Of a stretch of DNA of 64,000 nucleotides, positions 1 to 11,871 are shown piece by piece (positions within the stretch are counted from its first letter, which is position 1; each line of letters begins with the position of its first letter). The notes beneath the pieces were generated by a model. That model searched no databases, was not told the DNA's origin, and saw only the letters and a program-made list of their open reading frames with translations. Source of the stretch: Quercus robur (Eukaryota; Streptophyta; Magnoliopsida; Fagales; Fagaceae); assembly GCF_932294415.1 (NCBI RefSeq), contig NC_065535.1:84589862-84653861 (forward strand). The letters are read 5' to 3'. A program made the position numbers and the translations under genes.

Positions 1-755
1 ATAGATTTTAATTTTTATGAACGATCAAATAGAATTGATAACTTAATTAAGTTTGAAGTTTGAACTCCATCCTAGCGCTTTTGTGTTGTTTTCCCTCCCC
101 ATACGATATCTTTTGGAATCCAGTATATTAGCACTCCCATTACCCTACTTTCTTTTTTCTCCCCACGCCTTCTTCACCTCACTTTCAAGGATCACCTCTT
201 TAAGATTATTTTTAGCTGATTTAATTTTTATTATTTTCAAGATCAACTTGCAGACATCTTTATCAAATCACATTCCGAGGGACACTTTCATGATCAAGTT
301 TCCAAACTCAATGATAACTCAAAAAAAAAAAAAAAAAAGGTTTCCGAACTCAATATGTTTTCTCACCCCCCCCCCCCCCCCCCCCTTGAGTTCTAGGGAG
401 ACTATTAGTGTACAAACCCATTGTACCATGCTGGTACTATAATAATATTACTTTAACCAACACTACTATCTCTATCTATATGAAGGCAATCCCTTGAGCA
501 ATTTTACATATATTAATATATCGGTCAGCAAGTCACTTATTGACATGAGTTCCGAATATGACTACTCCTTTAAATCTTATTCTAACTATTAATGTATGGA
601 CAATTTCTACAATAAAAGGACAATAAACAATTGCTTATTATGCTTTCAAGAACTCACATGGAGGTCCTAAAACTTTTGTATTTGTGTAGAGACATTTGAG
701 TTCAAACCTTTTAACATATTGGTGACTTTTGGCTTAAATGTGAGCCAAAAATTAC
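1..755. other. AT-rich non-coding sequence with homopolymer runs
   Basis: I see no gene here. The stretch is AT-rich and holds an A run near 320-337 and a C run near 366-385. The open frame over 53-442 is mostly hydrophobic residues read through these low-complexity tracts and matches no family I know. Confidence 0.6.
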
Positions 756-763
756 AATTCAGC

Positions 764-1089
764 TAGGGATGGAACTACCTTAGGGCTGAGGGGGGCCATG
801 CCCGCCCCCCCCCCCCCCCCCCCCCCAACCTTTGAAAAGAAAATTCCCTAGTACATATATTTGCATAAAAAATATACTTTTGGCTCTAAAATTAATATAC
901 TTGGCCCCTCTCTCCCAAACAATTTACAAGCTAACCCATAAAACAAAAATGAAAAAAAATTATCAAATTATCCCTTGTCTACATTTAGTTAAACATTTGT
1001 ACAATTTACAGATCCAAACACAAGGAGAATCTACAAAATAATTCACATATTCAGATAATAAAAAAAAATATTCTTTGGACATGGTCTAA

Positions 1090-1125
<36 letters not shown>

Positions 1126-1614
1126 TATAACAAATCAATTATAAATCTTAGCAAAACAAATCACAAAAACCCAATAACCTCTATCCAATTTCTATCTCTC
1201 ATTTGAGAGCTTTTTGTCCCTCTCAAGTAACTCCACCCCATAGTTACAGAAACAACTCCTATGCTGCTAATTACTCCATCCACACACCAATTAGTGTCAC
1301 CAGCAACTTGGATTAGTTGGTGTCTTTAACTCAATCCATGAAAAAAATTTATTTTTTTAAAGATCTACTGCTCACTTGGATTAGTTGGTGTCTTTTAAAA
1401 ATTTACTTTAACGATGCATTATTAGCATTAATTTATTCTTGATTATAATATCTATTATTGATTTTTTTTTTTTAAAAAGAAAAAATACAAAAAAATTAAA
1501 AATTAATGCTAATAATACATCGTTGTCAACCTTTAGTATTAATATTCTAACTTTTTAAAATTCTTGAACAAAGAACTTTGGCCTCCTTAAGTTTGAATCC
1601 TGGTTCCGTCCCTG
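764..1614. mobile_element. Non-autonomous hAT-like DNA transposon
   Basis: The left end reads TAGGGATGGAACTA, and the right end, reverse-complemented, reads CAGGGACGGAACCA. Each is followed by a GGCC-containing stretch. The flanks carry an 8-bp target duplication with one mismatch, AATTCAGC (756-763) and AATTCAGT (1615-1622). Eight-base duplications and CAGGG(A/G)CGG-type ends are typical of hAT elements. Inside are a C run (805-826), an AT microsatellite (1103-1128) and a smaller inverted repeat (1408-1432 against 1500-1524). No transposase frame is visible, so mobility would need enzyme supplied elsewhere. Confidence 0.7.
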
Positions 1615-1703
1615 AATTCAGTCGAACAACAAAAGTTCTATACACATAGCTGATCAATGTAATCAAGTTATCATGCTAGATAACATTAAATCTCCTAAGC
1701 CAA

Positions 1704-4700
1704 TCAAGCAGGGAGTGCGAAGTTAAGTCTCCTCAACCACACCGAGTGAAGCACCATGTGAAGGACATCAAATGGCTTAGCCGGCCGGTTTAGCACAAAA
1801 TGCCTTTGCACTTTTATTACATTCTTTTGTAATTTCTTGTACTTCTCATGGGGAATCCCTAGCAAAATCTTCTTAATTTCTCGAATCTTTTCCACTGGAA
1901 TTTGTACTGAAAATCGACCCCAATTGAGGACATCACTAAATGGTAAATGATAACTATCAGAAATTATAACTGGAACACACCCTTTGTATATTGCTTCCAC
2001 AACTCTAGGACTTGCCACTTCGAATCCACTAGGACACAAACAATACTTAGTTTGGGTCATTATTTTGGTGTAATTCGGGCCTTGAGGAAGGTACTCATGG
2101 ACCTGTACATCACTGTCTTTGTCTTTCCAATTCTTGAGTAAGATTTCACGAATGTCTCCATGAGCCTGACCACCAAAGAAGGCGAGGATTGGGCGGTTGT
2201 TTGGGCCGTGGCCCTGAAGAAGTGGGCCAAGTATTCCATTAGGTATGTAAATTTCAGGAATTGAGATGTCTCTAATGGGCTGAAATCCTTCAGAGGTGTT
2301 AGCATTACAATGGGCCCTAATTAAATTCTCGAAGAGTTCATGGTTGGCAACTGAGATATCTGGTCCCTGTATTATGAAAACATATAAGAATATAAATATT
2401 AGAAAACATTGCTTAACTGACAAGCTGGCCAATATGAGGATTCTTGAACTTAGAATATTAAGTGACTTTATTCTCAAAAAAAGAAAGAAAAAGAATATTA
2501 AGTGACTTAGTATAAAAATATAATAACTTCGTTTATACAATTTGCTAATGGTTTGATGCAATAATAATAATATAAATTTCATCAAAATAATAATAATAAT
2601 AATAATATAAATTTTTTGCCATGCATTTAATTGTCTTTTTATGTATTTTTCAAGAAATTATGAAAGCCCTGTATAAGTAGAATTTATATTGTTTCTGGCT
2701 TGAAAGTGTTAGACCACAACTTAGTCTTATGTAAATTTAGCAAATCCAACAAATAATTTTAGTCAGACCTAAAAAAAATTCCAAGCCGATTTCAAAAGAA
2801 ATTAATCATGTACATTTTTTTTTCCATTTAAGTAAAGAGACACTTAAAGGCATTTTCAAACAAAATTACTTTTTTTATTAGAAACAACACATACATATAA
2901 GGGAGAGGGAAAAATGTTCTAATATAAAGGCACATTACAACTCCACTCAAAGACATTTTCAAACAAATTTACTTAATTAGGCTAAAATGTTTACTCAAAA
3001 TTATGCCAAAAACTACTTACTCAACAAAGTTAATTATAGTGGCCATTGAAATTCAATAAATATTGTGGAAGAACTCATTAATCCATGTCTCACAAATTTT
3101 TTAAAATTTTTGAAAAAATGCTATGTTCACAATATTTTCACAACAAATTTTAAGTGTCAGGTTGTTATTAGTTGTTACAAGTAGGTAAAAAAGTAATTTA
3201 AGTTGTAAATTCAAATTAAAATCAATAATAAGTTAATAACTTTCCATCTATAATTTACTATAAAAATTTTGTGAAAATTTTGTGGACGTAACGTTTCTCA
3301 AATTTTTGTGCTTAAAAATCATCCAAATGAAAACCTCAAACTCATCAGCCCCTCCTTACACATTTTTCTTCCCCAACAAAAAACCACACTTGTCTCTCTT
3401 TGGCTTTCACACCAAAAACACTCGACTTACCATGACCTTAATTACTAACAAATTAATCTATACACACGAAGATTGATTTATGAGTAATTTATTTGTTCCA
3501 TTCTTTCCTTTTCTTTGCCTCACATGGGTTATCATTTATTTCCTCCTTTTCTTTATACGACTTCACATGGCTTAATTAAAACTTGATGAAATATTAATTC
3601 TAATAAGTCCACATGGGGAGTATTAATCAATATCATGGGGTTGAACCCACGGCCACGGGACACGGACACCCCATAGAAAATATGGTCAACTCACATAGCT
3701 TTAGCCCTTTGACAAGTGTAACTCAAATAGCTTTAGCATGTTTATATTTTGACTTTACAAACTACAAAACAAGTCTTGCTTCTTGGGAAAAGTAATAGTA
3801 ATAGATACTACAACTCATCATATTTTTAAAAAGAGTAATTTTAAAGTATAAAAAATAAAAATTCACAATTGCAGACCATTTATGTGTACCTAGATTTATT
3901 GTTTTAAAAATTAACTTCCTCCTAGGATACCAAAATTAACTAATAATGCAGTACGATTACAACGGAAAGTACGTACCCAATCGTGACATGAAAGCATGAA
4001 ATGATCAGCACCATTGCTTCTGTTCCAGTAAGGGTGCTTATTTGCAACGACCTTAACGTAGTCCATCACAATCTTTTGCAGACGATCACGATAGAAGTCT
4101 GCGTCTGTGGTGATAGGCATATAAACATAATCAACAATATTGGTTACGCTAATGGGCATGAAAAATACGTGTGCCTCTTCAGGATTGCAAGCCCTGAAGG
4201 GACTTTTATAGCTTTCTATTTCATCTATGAATTGCCCTTCTATGGCGTACGCGTCCTTCAATGGTCCACTGTGGACTAAAGGTTGCTCTCCTTCTCCATA
4301 GGTCCACACCTTGAACCTCTTCATCATCTCTATGTGGCTCCTGATCGATTACATAATATACCAACAAGAATTTTGTTACTCATCCATAATTTTGTTACTG
4401 TGCTTTATTTATTACAAATGTTATACAAATTGATGTGTATTAACTTTTAAACATAAAACAAAAATATATTTAAAAAATTTGTTTATGAAAAATATTCAAT
4501 TTACTACTAATTTTATTACAAAGACTTAAAAATGGTGTGGCAATGAATATGCTTGTTGAGATTTCAACAACATAATAAATAAATGTTTCTCAACATAATA
4601 AAAAAAAATGTTTCAAATTTTTATTTATTTATTTATTTTTTTGTGCTTGATGACACATTAATTTATAAGCTTATGGAACCAAATTTGTAATATCTATATA

Positions 4701-5371
4701 CAATCACTCATTATTGATTTATTATGTTGTAAACGTAAGATCAATCACATTTATTGCAACATTAATTTATTATAATGATTTTAGAGTAAAATTTGTACTA
4801 AATTTAACATTTTTCAAATCGTTAATACTAGCAAACAGTAATAAAGGAAGTTCTGAAATTTTCAAACTTAACTGATGAAAAGCATATGGATTTCTGTAAA
4901 TGGAACCTCTAGGGATAAAGGTCTCTTTCTTCTTGGACATATATCTTCTTGTCCGAATTGCTTCACGTATCGCGGCCCTTGCTTTAGCTAAACCTACTTC
5001 AATTGTCTTTAAGCTATTTTTCTTCAGGTCATAGAATATACATTAACAAAAATAAAAAATAAATTAAATTTCAAAGTACAGCTAGCAATGATTAAACAAC
5101 GAGCAATATCAATCATGAAATTTAAACAAAAAGTTAGCAAAATTTAGATGTTTCTTACTTTGATATTACCAGCCTTATATGTATTGCAATTGGTTGAAAG
5201 AAACACATCTTGGGATACTTGCTGTGGATTTGTGTGGTGGCTTTTTCTAAGATAGGAAGAAGAAAAGAGAGTGGAATAGTCTAAGTTTAAGGAAGAGGAA
5301 AAAAAGAGGAAGAAAAGAATTAGAGAAAATGGAATAAATACAAAAGATATGGAGCAGCTAAAGCCTGCCAT
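1704..5371 (-). CDS. Exostosin-family glycosyltransferase (GT47), copy alpha, intact
   Basis: Predicted type II Golgi membrane glycosyltransferase of plant family GT47 (exostosin domain); the sugar donor and acceptor cannot be told from sequence. Exons on the minus strand: 5159-5371, 4873-5021, 3977-4340 and 1704-2366, all with GT-AG introns, giving 462 aa. The start is the first in-frame ATG. A short cytosolic tail is followed by a hydrophobic anchor (about residues 8-27) and a stem. The exostosin domain runs from about residue 126 to the end, with [26 protein letters not shown] at the exon 3/4 border and [15 protein letters not shown] in exon 4. Exon phases and lengths match copy beta-prime (32,193-34,951), except a shorter exon 1 and an exon 2 that starts 3 bases later. 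The exon 2 acceptor CAG of the paralogues is CTG here and the next AG appears to be used, costing one lysine codon. No stop or frameshift is seen. Confidence 0.85.
2367..3976 (-). other. Intron 3 of GT47 copy alpha
   Basis: This 1.6-kb AT-rich intron is much longer than the matching intron of the beta copies (about 0.64 kb). I found no clear transposon ends in it. The open frames at 3282-3476 and 3613-3795 look like chance frames. Confidence 0.6.
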
Positions 5372-7200
5372 GGCTTCAGTTTTTTTTCTTCTTTGTCTCA
5401 CTCTTATGTAGGGTTTTCTTATCAAGAGAGATGAAGATATATGTGAAAGACCACATATAGGCTGTAAGAGATCGAAGTTGCATTAATGTTGCAAGCTTTA
5501 GTTTAGTTTGCCAACATTTGCTAAATCAAAATTTATATGGGGAAGTGTTTGACTAGTGAAAGGCCATTAGCATGGTCATGTGATTTACATTTAATTACAT
5601 TTGAAATAAAGATCGGTCGTTGATATCGATACTCATTGTATTTAACTATGTTTTTTTTGAGGGATATTTAACTATGTTGATAATTGAGTAAATTCGCAGC
5701 AAATTAATGCCATGGCGACAAAACCAAAAAAACGAATTTCAGCCACGAGTACGGGTGCTACTTCTGGTAGAATAGAAAGTCTTGGTAAAACCTGTTGTAA
5801 AATAGCGAAAGCAGAAGCTCAAATTCAATCAAATATTAGGAATCAAAAAAATTTTACTATATCAAATTTGGAAATTTGGGGTAATACAAATTAGTATAAA
5901 GACACTCTTATAAATCTAAATCTCAAATACATCAAAATAGCTCTTTCTTATAAATCCAAAACCAAGGGGCAATAAAACCTCTTTCACTATTTTAAATTGC
6001 AACCCACAAATTAATATCAAAGAATCAAACTATAAGAGGGCATGCCGAATAGAGAGCTTCTTTCACACACTTACGCCAAAGTCAGTTTCCAAATTGTCAT
6101 AGGAGGAGTTTTAAACCCAAAAAAAAAAAAAAATCTTATTTCAAATAAAATTTTAAATCAAATAGAGACAAGACTTATATAATTGATAGTAACCAAAAAG
6201 AATAAAAATTCCTCTTTTTTTTTTTAATCCAAAACCAACAAGGAGTCAAACTCCTTGATTCAAGCCATATGTCTACAAAACCATGCCAATGTTAACCCCA
6301 CAAGCATATGATCTCGCATGATGGTTGGCTTTACAACCACTCTAAGGAAACCTTATTATATATACCAGAGTTCATGAATCAAGTAACAGCTAAGAAAATT
6401 TCCACAGTGAACTTTCTTTAGTACTAGGAGCCTATAAGATATTGACTTAGTCAAAATCAGTAATCTAAACATGGACGCTACCATGTGTTATCATCGTTGC
6501 TCAATGTAAATAAGGGGTATTTGGTACGCTATTTCAAAAGAAATCATATGTTTTTAAATAACATTACACGTATTTTCATATACTTTTTCACCCACACATA
6601 TTCTCATAAATATTTTCAAATAACAAAACACATGTTTTTAAGTGCACGCACTAAACACTTCCTAAGCTTTTGAGTTTTGACTTTCACATGTAATTGATAA
6701 TTAATTGTCTATATCTCCTTGAGCAGTGAGCAAAGGTGACTGAGATTATGGCTTAAAAACTTTAAAATGCCTCAGCTGGTCGGTTCAGCATTTGCTCTTT
6801 TGTCACCTTTTCTCTGTATCATTTCTTTGGTTATAAACTGAGCTTATGGCTTAAAAAGGGCCAAAAATTCCGTCAAGAACGGCATTTGTTTTTTCAATCA
6901 AACCCCTAGTGATTCGTGAAGAGGGAAATTCTAATGCAAAAAATCCGCTAAGGTATTTCTCCCACTTAATTTAGAAATCTTGTTCGGATCCCCATTGGTC
7001 TATCAAATACTATAATAGAGTTATTTCTAATTACTTCACAATTGTGTTGTAAATCATACTTATAGGGAGGCAAATTAATTTGTTGCCCATAATTTTATAA
7101 TAATAATAATATTACTGCTATGGAATTTCTTTTTATAATAGAGGTATACGCATGGGGGGGGGGGGGGGGGGCGGGGAAGGCATATTATGTGAATTTGATT
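5372..7200. repeat. 5' flank of copy alpha, duplicated at 22.27-23.92 kb
   Basis: Upstream sequence of copy alpha. Several stretches recur in order upstream of copy alpha-prime: around 5,440-5,580, around 5,690-5,790, and 6,850-7,090, which matches 22,937-23,830 once a MITE is removed. This is part of the block duplication. It holds a G run (7,155-7,172). No independent gene is visible; the short frame at 5712-5894 has an A-rich, low-complexity sequence. Confidence 0.65.
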
Positions 7201-9123
7201 AAAAAGTAAAAACTGAGTTAATTAGGGAAAGGAACTCACGTTCCATTCTATTCCCTCCTATTAAACTTTCAAACAAGTTAGGGATAAAATCTTTTCACTC
7301 CATTCTCTCGTATTTTTCTTGTCCAAATACAAACAAGTTGTAAATGATATCATATTATCATATATATTATATAATAAAAGTTGGCTTTATAAGCCATGGT
7401 TGTGCCAAGTGATTTCACTAACTTATAGAATTTTTTTCTAAACTGTTGTTGCATTAAGTAACTTCACCAAAGAACTTCACCTAAGTTTCAGAAATTTAAA
7501 TTCTACTCTAACTAAAAATCTATTATCAAAATTTCAAAGCTTATATATATTCACCAATGCTCTTTCCATAGAATCCCTTTTGCACCCCATGTTTTTATTT
7601 TATTTTTTTCAAGTTGCAACTTAAGCATATGGATTTGTATATGATAGTTTTGATTAAATAAATTTATTTTACTTATTGTTATTTGTTTCTAAATTTGCAT
7701 GTATGGATATTATGTCAAAGGAAGTCTACTATAAAGAAGCAAAACAAGAGACACCCATATAATTAAGTTTTTGGTTTCTCTTTGGTAAGTTTTTTATTTT
7801 ATTTTTAAATTCTCAAGTTTTGAACTATTTTGTGTGTTTTAGGTTTTGGTTATTTTATATATTTAGTTTGTAAGTGTTTACATTTTTTTAATTGACTAAT
7901 ACTACGAAAAATTTGGTTCAAAACATGTTTTCATGTGTTGTAGTGCAATCTCATTCAAAGATACTTTTACTTATTGGTTGTTAAGACTTTATCAATATTT
8001 ATCAATTTTTGTATTTTAAAATTTTGTTTGCACTTTGTGTTAATTTCTTAGTATGCAGAATTCCTCCCATAGATCATATAATTTAAGGTTCCTCTAAACT
8101 TTTTCATTACCAGTTAAGCTAATTGAAACTCATATGTAAGCCTATCTTTAATTAACTTCTTTTTCATTTTTTTTTTTAAGTTGAAATTTGATTTGTTTTT
8201 CATTAATGAATTGGGATTTTGGCTTAATTTTGTTATAAAATATTTTAATCATTACATTTATTAGTCTTTTCATGTGTAATATTAATTTATGTGTTCTTAA
8301 AGGCTAAAACACAATATAATTAGAGACATTACTCAAGTTGTATAAATTAGAGTGTTAACCATTTGAATAAAATCAACACTAAAACAAATTATTTGAATAT
8401 CAAAATAAGACTTAAAAATAAAATTTCTTTTAGGTGTACAAATACAATTGATTTTTTAATCTTAAGTTTGGAATTAATTATTTTAGGATAACTTTATTTA
8501 TGCAAGTATTAGAAAATATTTAATTACTTGAATTCAAATCACCCTCCTCGTTAATAAATAAGAAATTATATAAAAAAAAATTAGAAAAGTTTTTATTGAT
8601 CATTTTAATTAGAGATATTATATATAAGGACAAATATACAAAATTATGCATTTTATATAATAATAATCATTCATTTAGTTAGAAATGAGTTATAAAATTA
8701 TGTAATAATAACTCATTTAGTTATTATTTCTCACAAAAATATATAAGAAAATTAATGACTAAAGCGTGCAACCCACGACACTTTCACTAATATTCTGAAA
8801 ACAAAATCAGTATTGATTTTACATTAATCAAATCTATTAGATGGGTTTATAGTGACATTGTTTTGGCAACCCTTAACATCTTTGTAGGGAAAAAATAACC
8901 TTAACAGAGAGAAGAGGAAGATGATTATTGTCATAAAAAAATTTCTCATATTCCCTACAGTTTCAATTTTTTAGCTACAATTTTTCCCACATTTCCCTAT
9001 ATCTTTATTTTCAATTATATCACTCTTAGATCCCACAATTAAATTTTAAAAAAATTGACTTAAATATTCAATCCAGTAAAAATTACTGATTTTGAAAATT
9101 TTAAGACAATAGAATCACCGGTA
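7201..9123. other. AT-rich intergenic sequence
   Basis: About 1.9 kb of very AT-rich DNA with no gene that I can support. The stretch near 8,760-8,790 has a GC-richer motif of a kind seen at transposon ends, but I could not define boundaries. Confidence 0.6.
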
Positions 9124-9132
9124 CAAGTTTCA

Positions 9133-9516
9133 TGGGGTAAATGAATATTTGTCCTTAATTTACAAACTATGTAGTAAAATGCCCATATTTTGAAATTATT
9201 TAGTAAAATACCCTTGTTTTTTAAACTCAATTTTAACAAAATTGAGTTATGTGTAAAACTCGATATCCTCAAAATCAAGATATATGTATATTTTTAAGTG
9301 GAACACAACATTATTAATGTCGAGTTTCACTTAAATTTTCAAAAAAATTTAAGTGGTAAAATATACATAGAACTCTATATTGCTAATGTCGAGTTCCACT
9401 TGTAACTTGATTTTGTCAAAATCGAGTTTAGAAAACAAGGGTGTTTTACTAAGTAGTTTCAAAAAATGACATTTTACTGCATAATTTGTAAATTAGAGAA
9501 ATATGTCCATTTCCCC
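9133..9516. mobile_element. MULE-type MITE with long inverted repeats
   Basis: A 384-bp foldback element. The two arms, about 140 bp each, are imperfect reverse complements and share AATTTACAAA, TAGTAAAA and ACCCTTGTTTT blocks. It is flanked by a perfect 9-bp target duplication, CAAGTTTCA, at 9124-9132 and 9517-9525. Nine-base duplications with long terminal inverted repeats point to the Mutator superfamily. There is no coding capacity. Confidence 0.8.
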
Positions 9517-9539
9517 CAAGTTTCACTCTCAACTAATAA

Positions 9540-10197
9540 GGGCTTGTAACACCAGTTGAACATAATTACAATTCAAACCTTGGGGACAGCCCTCACGATC
9601 TTGCTCAAATTCGAAGTCATCGTCGAATCCTTTCCGGAACCGAAACCAATCGACCTCCCATAGTCGTCGAACGTGGGTGCCCACGTCGAAGACTTCGGCG
9701 CGGTGCCCCAAGCCCCGTACGGCTCCACCTTGCCACCTTCATCGCGAATCGAATCGTAGTGTGGAGACTCCTCCGATCGCTTCCCATACGGATTGGACCC
9801 CAAATCGGATCGGCTCCGACCAAACCCTCCGTACCTGTCGTCGAAATACCCACCGGCGTAGTTGAATTTCATTGGAGATTTGGGTTTTTTTTTTTTTTTT
9901 TTCCTGTTGTGGACTGGTGGTGGTGGTGTTGTGGACTGGTGGTGGTGGTTGTGGGTGGGGCTGATGGTAGAGTGGTTGTGGAGCTGTGGTTGGTGATGTG
10001 GTTGTTTTTTTTTTTTGTGGTAGGATATATTATTTTATTGTAATGGTTATATTATTTTATTGTGATGTATATATTATTTTATTGTGTTGAAAGCTAAAAT
10101 AGATCCACTGCTGTAGTATGTGTGTAGGTAAAATAGATAAAGTGACTTTTTGTATAGCTAAATAGCTAAAATTTTGCCTCCACTGCTGTGAATGCTC
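9540..10197. mobile_element. Candidate gene-capturing (Pack-type) TIR element carrying a FREE1 fragment
   Basis: The right end, read inward on the minus strand, is GAGCATTCACAGCAGTGG, with TTA just outside it (10198-10200). The same terminus appears at the element at 11,872. The body has GT-rich simple sequence (9,905-9,990) and A/T runs, and carries a protein-coding fragment at 9,579-9,872. The left end is uncertain: GGGCTTGTAACACCAGTTG near 9,541 resembles the right terminus, but its flank reads TAA rather than TTA. A three-base TTA/TAA target is typical of PIF/Harbinger-type elements. The family assignment is an inference. Confidence 0.5.
9579..9872 (-). pseudogene. FREE1: Captured fragment of FREE1/FYVE1 (ESCRT component)
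   Basis: The minus-strand reading gives 98 codons closely resembling the middle of the plant-specific ESCRT protein FREE1/FYVE1, just before its FYVE domain. Diagnostic stretches are GRSRSDLGSNPYGKRSEES, GGKVEPYGAWGTAPKSS, FDDYGRSIGF and SKIVRAVPK. The reading stops making sense right after AVPK, where CCCAAG|GTTTGA looks like an intron donor. The piece therefore seems to have been copied from genomic DNA with the start of an intron attached. It lacks the FYVE zinc finger and the C terminus, so it is a fragment and not a gene. It sits inside the candidate transposon at 9,540-10,197. The match is from memory of the Arabidopsis protein and should be aligned. Confidence 0.75.
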
Positions 10198-10441
10198 TTA
10201 CCATATATTTGTTTTACATTTCATATAAAATAACAAAATTTTTAAGTGGAAAAATATACCAAAATTAGTAGATTATAAAATGGAACACCAAAAGTGGAAC
10301 AAAATATTTGTCTTTTGAAATTATGGTAGGTATATATGGGAAACATTATGGTTCTACCAAAAGTGAAAAGTGAGCATAACTTGTGAATTCCAAGAGGACT
10401 TATTTCTCTCTCTCTCTCTCATCAATAAGATTAATTTATTT

Positions 10442-10792
10442 GTAGCCAAAAATTACAACCTTACTCATTAATTTTTTTATTAAAGGTGAATTTTGACAAA
10501 TTCACCATTAGATTACATCTTTTTCTTATATCATCCATGCTTACAAAATTTCAAATAAATTAAAGATTAATAACCATGTCATCAATAATTATTTAAATTC
10601 CAAGTTTTTGTAGTTTAAAATTATGTATAAAATATAAGCTTATAGATCATATAGTAAATAATATCCGATTGATACAAAATTTGACATGTGTATTAAAAGC
10701 ATAAAAAACATGAAATTCAATGGTTAGATTTTCAAAATATATAATGATGTTTATTTTATTATGTAAGGTTATAATTTTAGGTTACAACCAAT
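10442..10792. mobile_element. MITE, same family as the 18.7-19.6 kb cluster
   Basis: Imperfect inverted ends: about 30 bases starting GTAGCCAAAAATTACAACC on the left, and the complement of GTAACCTAAAATTATAACC on the right. The interior shares long stretches, such as AAGTTTTTGTAGTTTAAAAT, with the elements at 18,745-19,575, in the orientation of the second one. No coding sequence. Confidence 0.5.
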
Positions 10793-10984
10793 TTTGTAAC
10801 TAAATTTTGTCCTTAATTTACCCCTCACACACTTATTTTTTTGGAGAGATAGTTTCAACTTATAGTATTTATTCTTTATGGTAGCTTTTTATCGTTAGAG
10901 TAAGACACCAATTCAATTTTTGGTATAGGGCGGAATCAAACACTAGATCTCTTATTTGATGACAAAAAAAATTTATCAATTGAT

Positions 10985-11600
10985 CAAGCAACCAAATATT
11001 GCATCCAAATTCTCCTTATGGGATAGATCAAGCAATGCTATTGAGTCATGCATATGAGACTGTTGGCATATTTAGTGAGTTATGAAAAGCTAAAACATTT
11101 CTCCCCACTAATATTCACTCAAAAAACAATAAGGAATTGAAAAGTTAGTCTCCATTCCAAATCTCATTACTGGATCAGTTCCTTTACTTCAGATAAAATG
11201 GGTGTATGAATATGTTAGTAGTAGATACGATAAAAATTATTAAATCTTCAAAAAGAAAATTGTATGCTTCTATACCATCTATTTAATGGAATGAAACTCC
11301 ACCTAATAATCACAACTAAGCATGGCTTTAATTATGCGCACTCTTCACACAGTAAAAATCCACATTTTACGATCCCCATTTTAGGCGGATAAGAAAAAGT
11401 TTTTCAGGTGAAGATTACATAGGGATTCCATAAGATTATCTTCCTCAATCCCGAAGGAATAATAAGCGGTTTCAACACATTATGTTATGCATGTGATCTC
11501 GAATTGTAGCGAGTCTTGGATCACTAAACAAAATAAAAACCCCCAGCTCTAATAAATTGCTTCAAATACAAGTTTCACTTTTACAGAATTTAATTAATTA
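10985..11600. repeat. 3' flank of pseudogene beta, duplicated at 31.38-32.0 kb
   Basis: Sequence from about 11,015 (CTTATGGGATAGATCAAGCA) to 11,582 recurs in the same order at about 31,405-31,990 downstream of copy beta-prime, with small indels. This supports block duplication over more than the gene itself. No gene is seen. Confidence 0.75.
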
Positions 11601-11871
11601 ATTATTATTTTTTTTTTTTTTTGGAATGGTCTAGCAAGATATAGTAGCACTATGGTGTTCAGTGTCAGTTTGGGAACAACTACTTAACTTTTTGCTGAGA
11701 GTATGTGAAAGTGCGCTAAAATATACTTATATTTGGAAAATGTAAGGAAAAAAAAAAAGATTTTAAAAAGTTGTACATAAAAATTAAAAACTAAAAGTTA
11801 AATTTATAAGCTCAATATTGATAACCTTGATACTACTGCTTGAAGTTTTTTCGTGAAATTCAGCCCCCTTA

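Noticed and set aside
3911-3976. Extension of exon 3 of copy alpha beyond CHDW
   Set aside because: The residues after TGG come from the intron. The GTACGT donor is shared by all copies, and exon 4 continues the protein.
5372-5425. Upstream extension of GT47 copy alpha to 5,425
   Set aside because: That codon is TTG. The ATG at 5,371 aligns with the start of alpha-prime and fits the family's short cytosolic tail.
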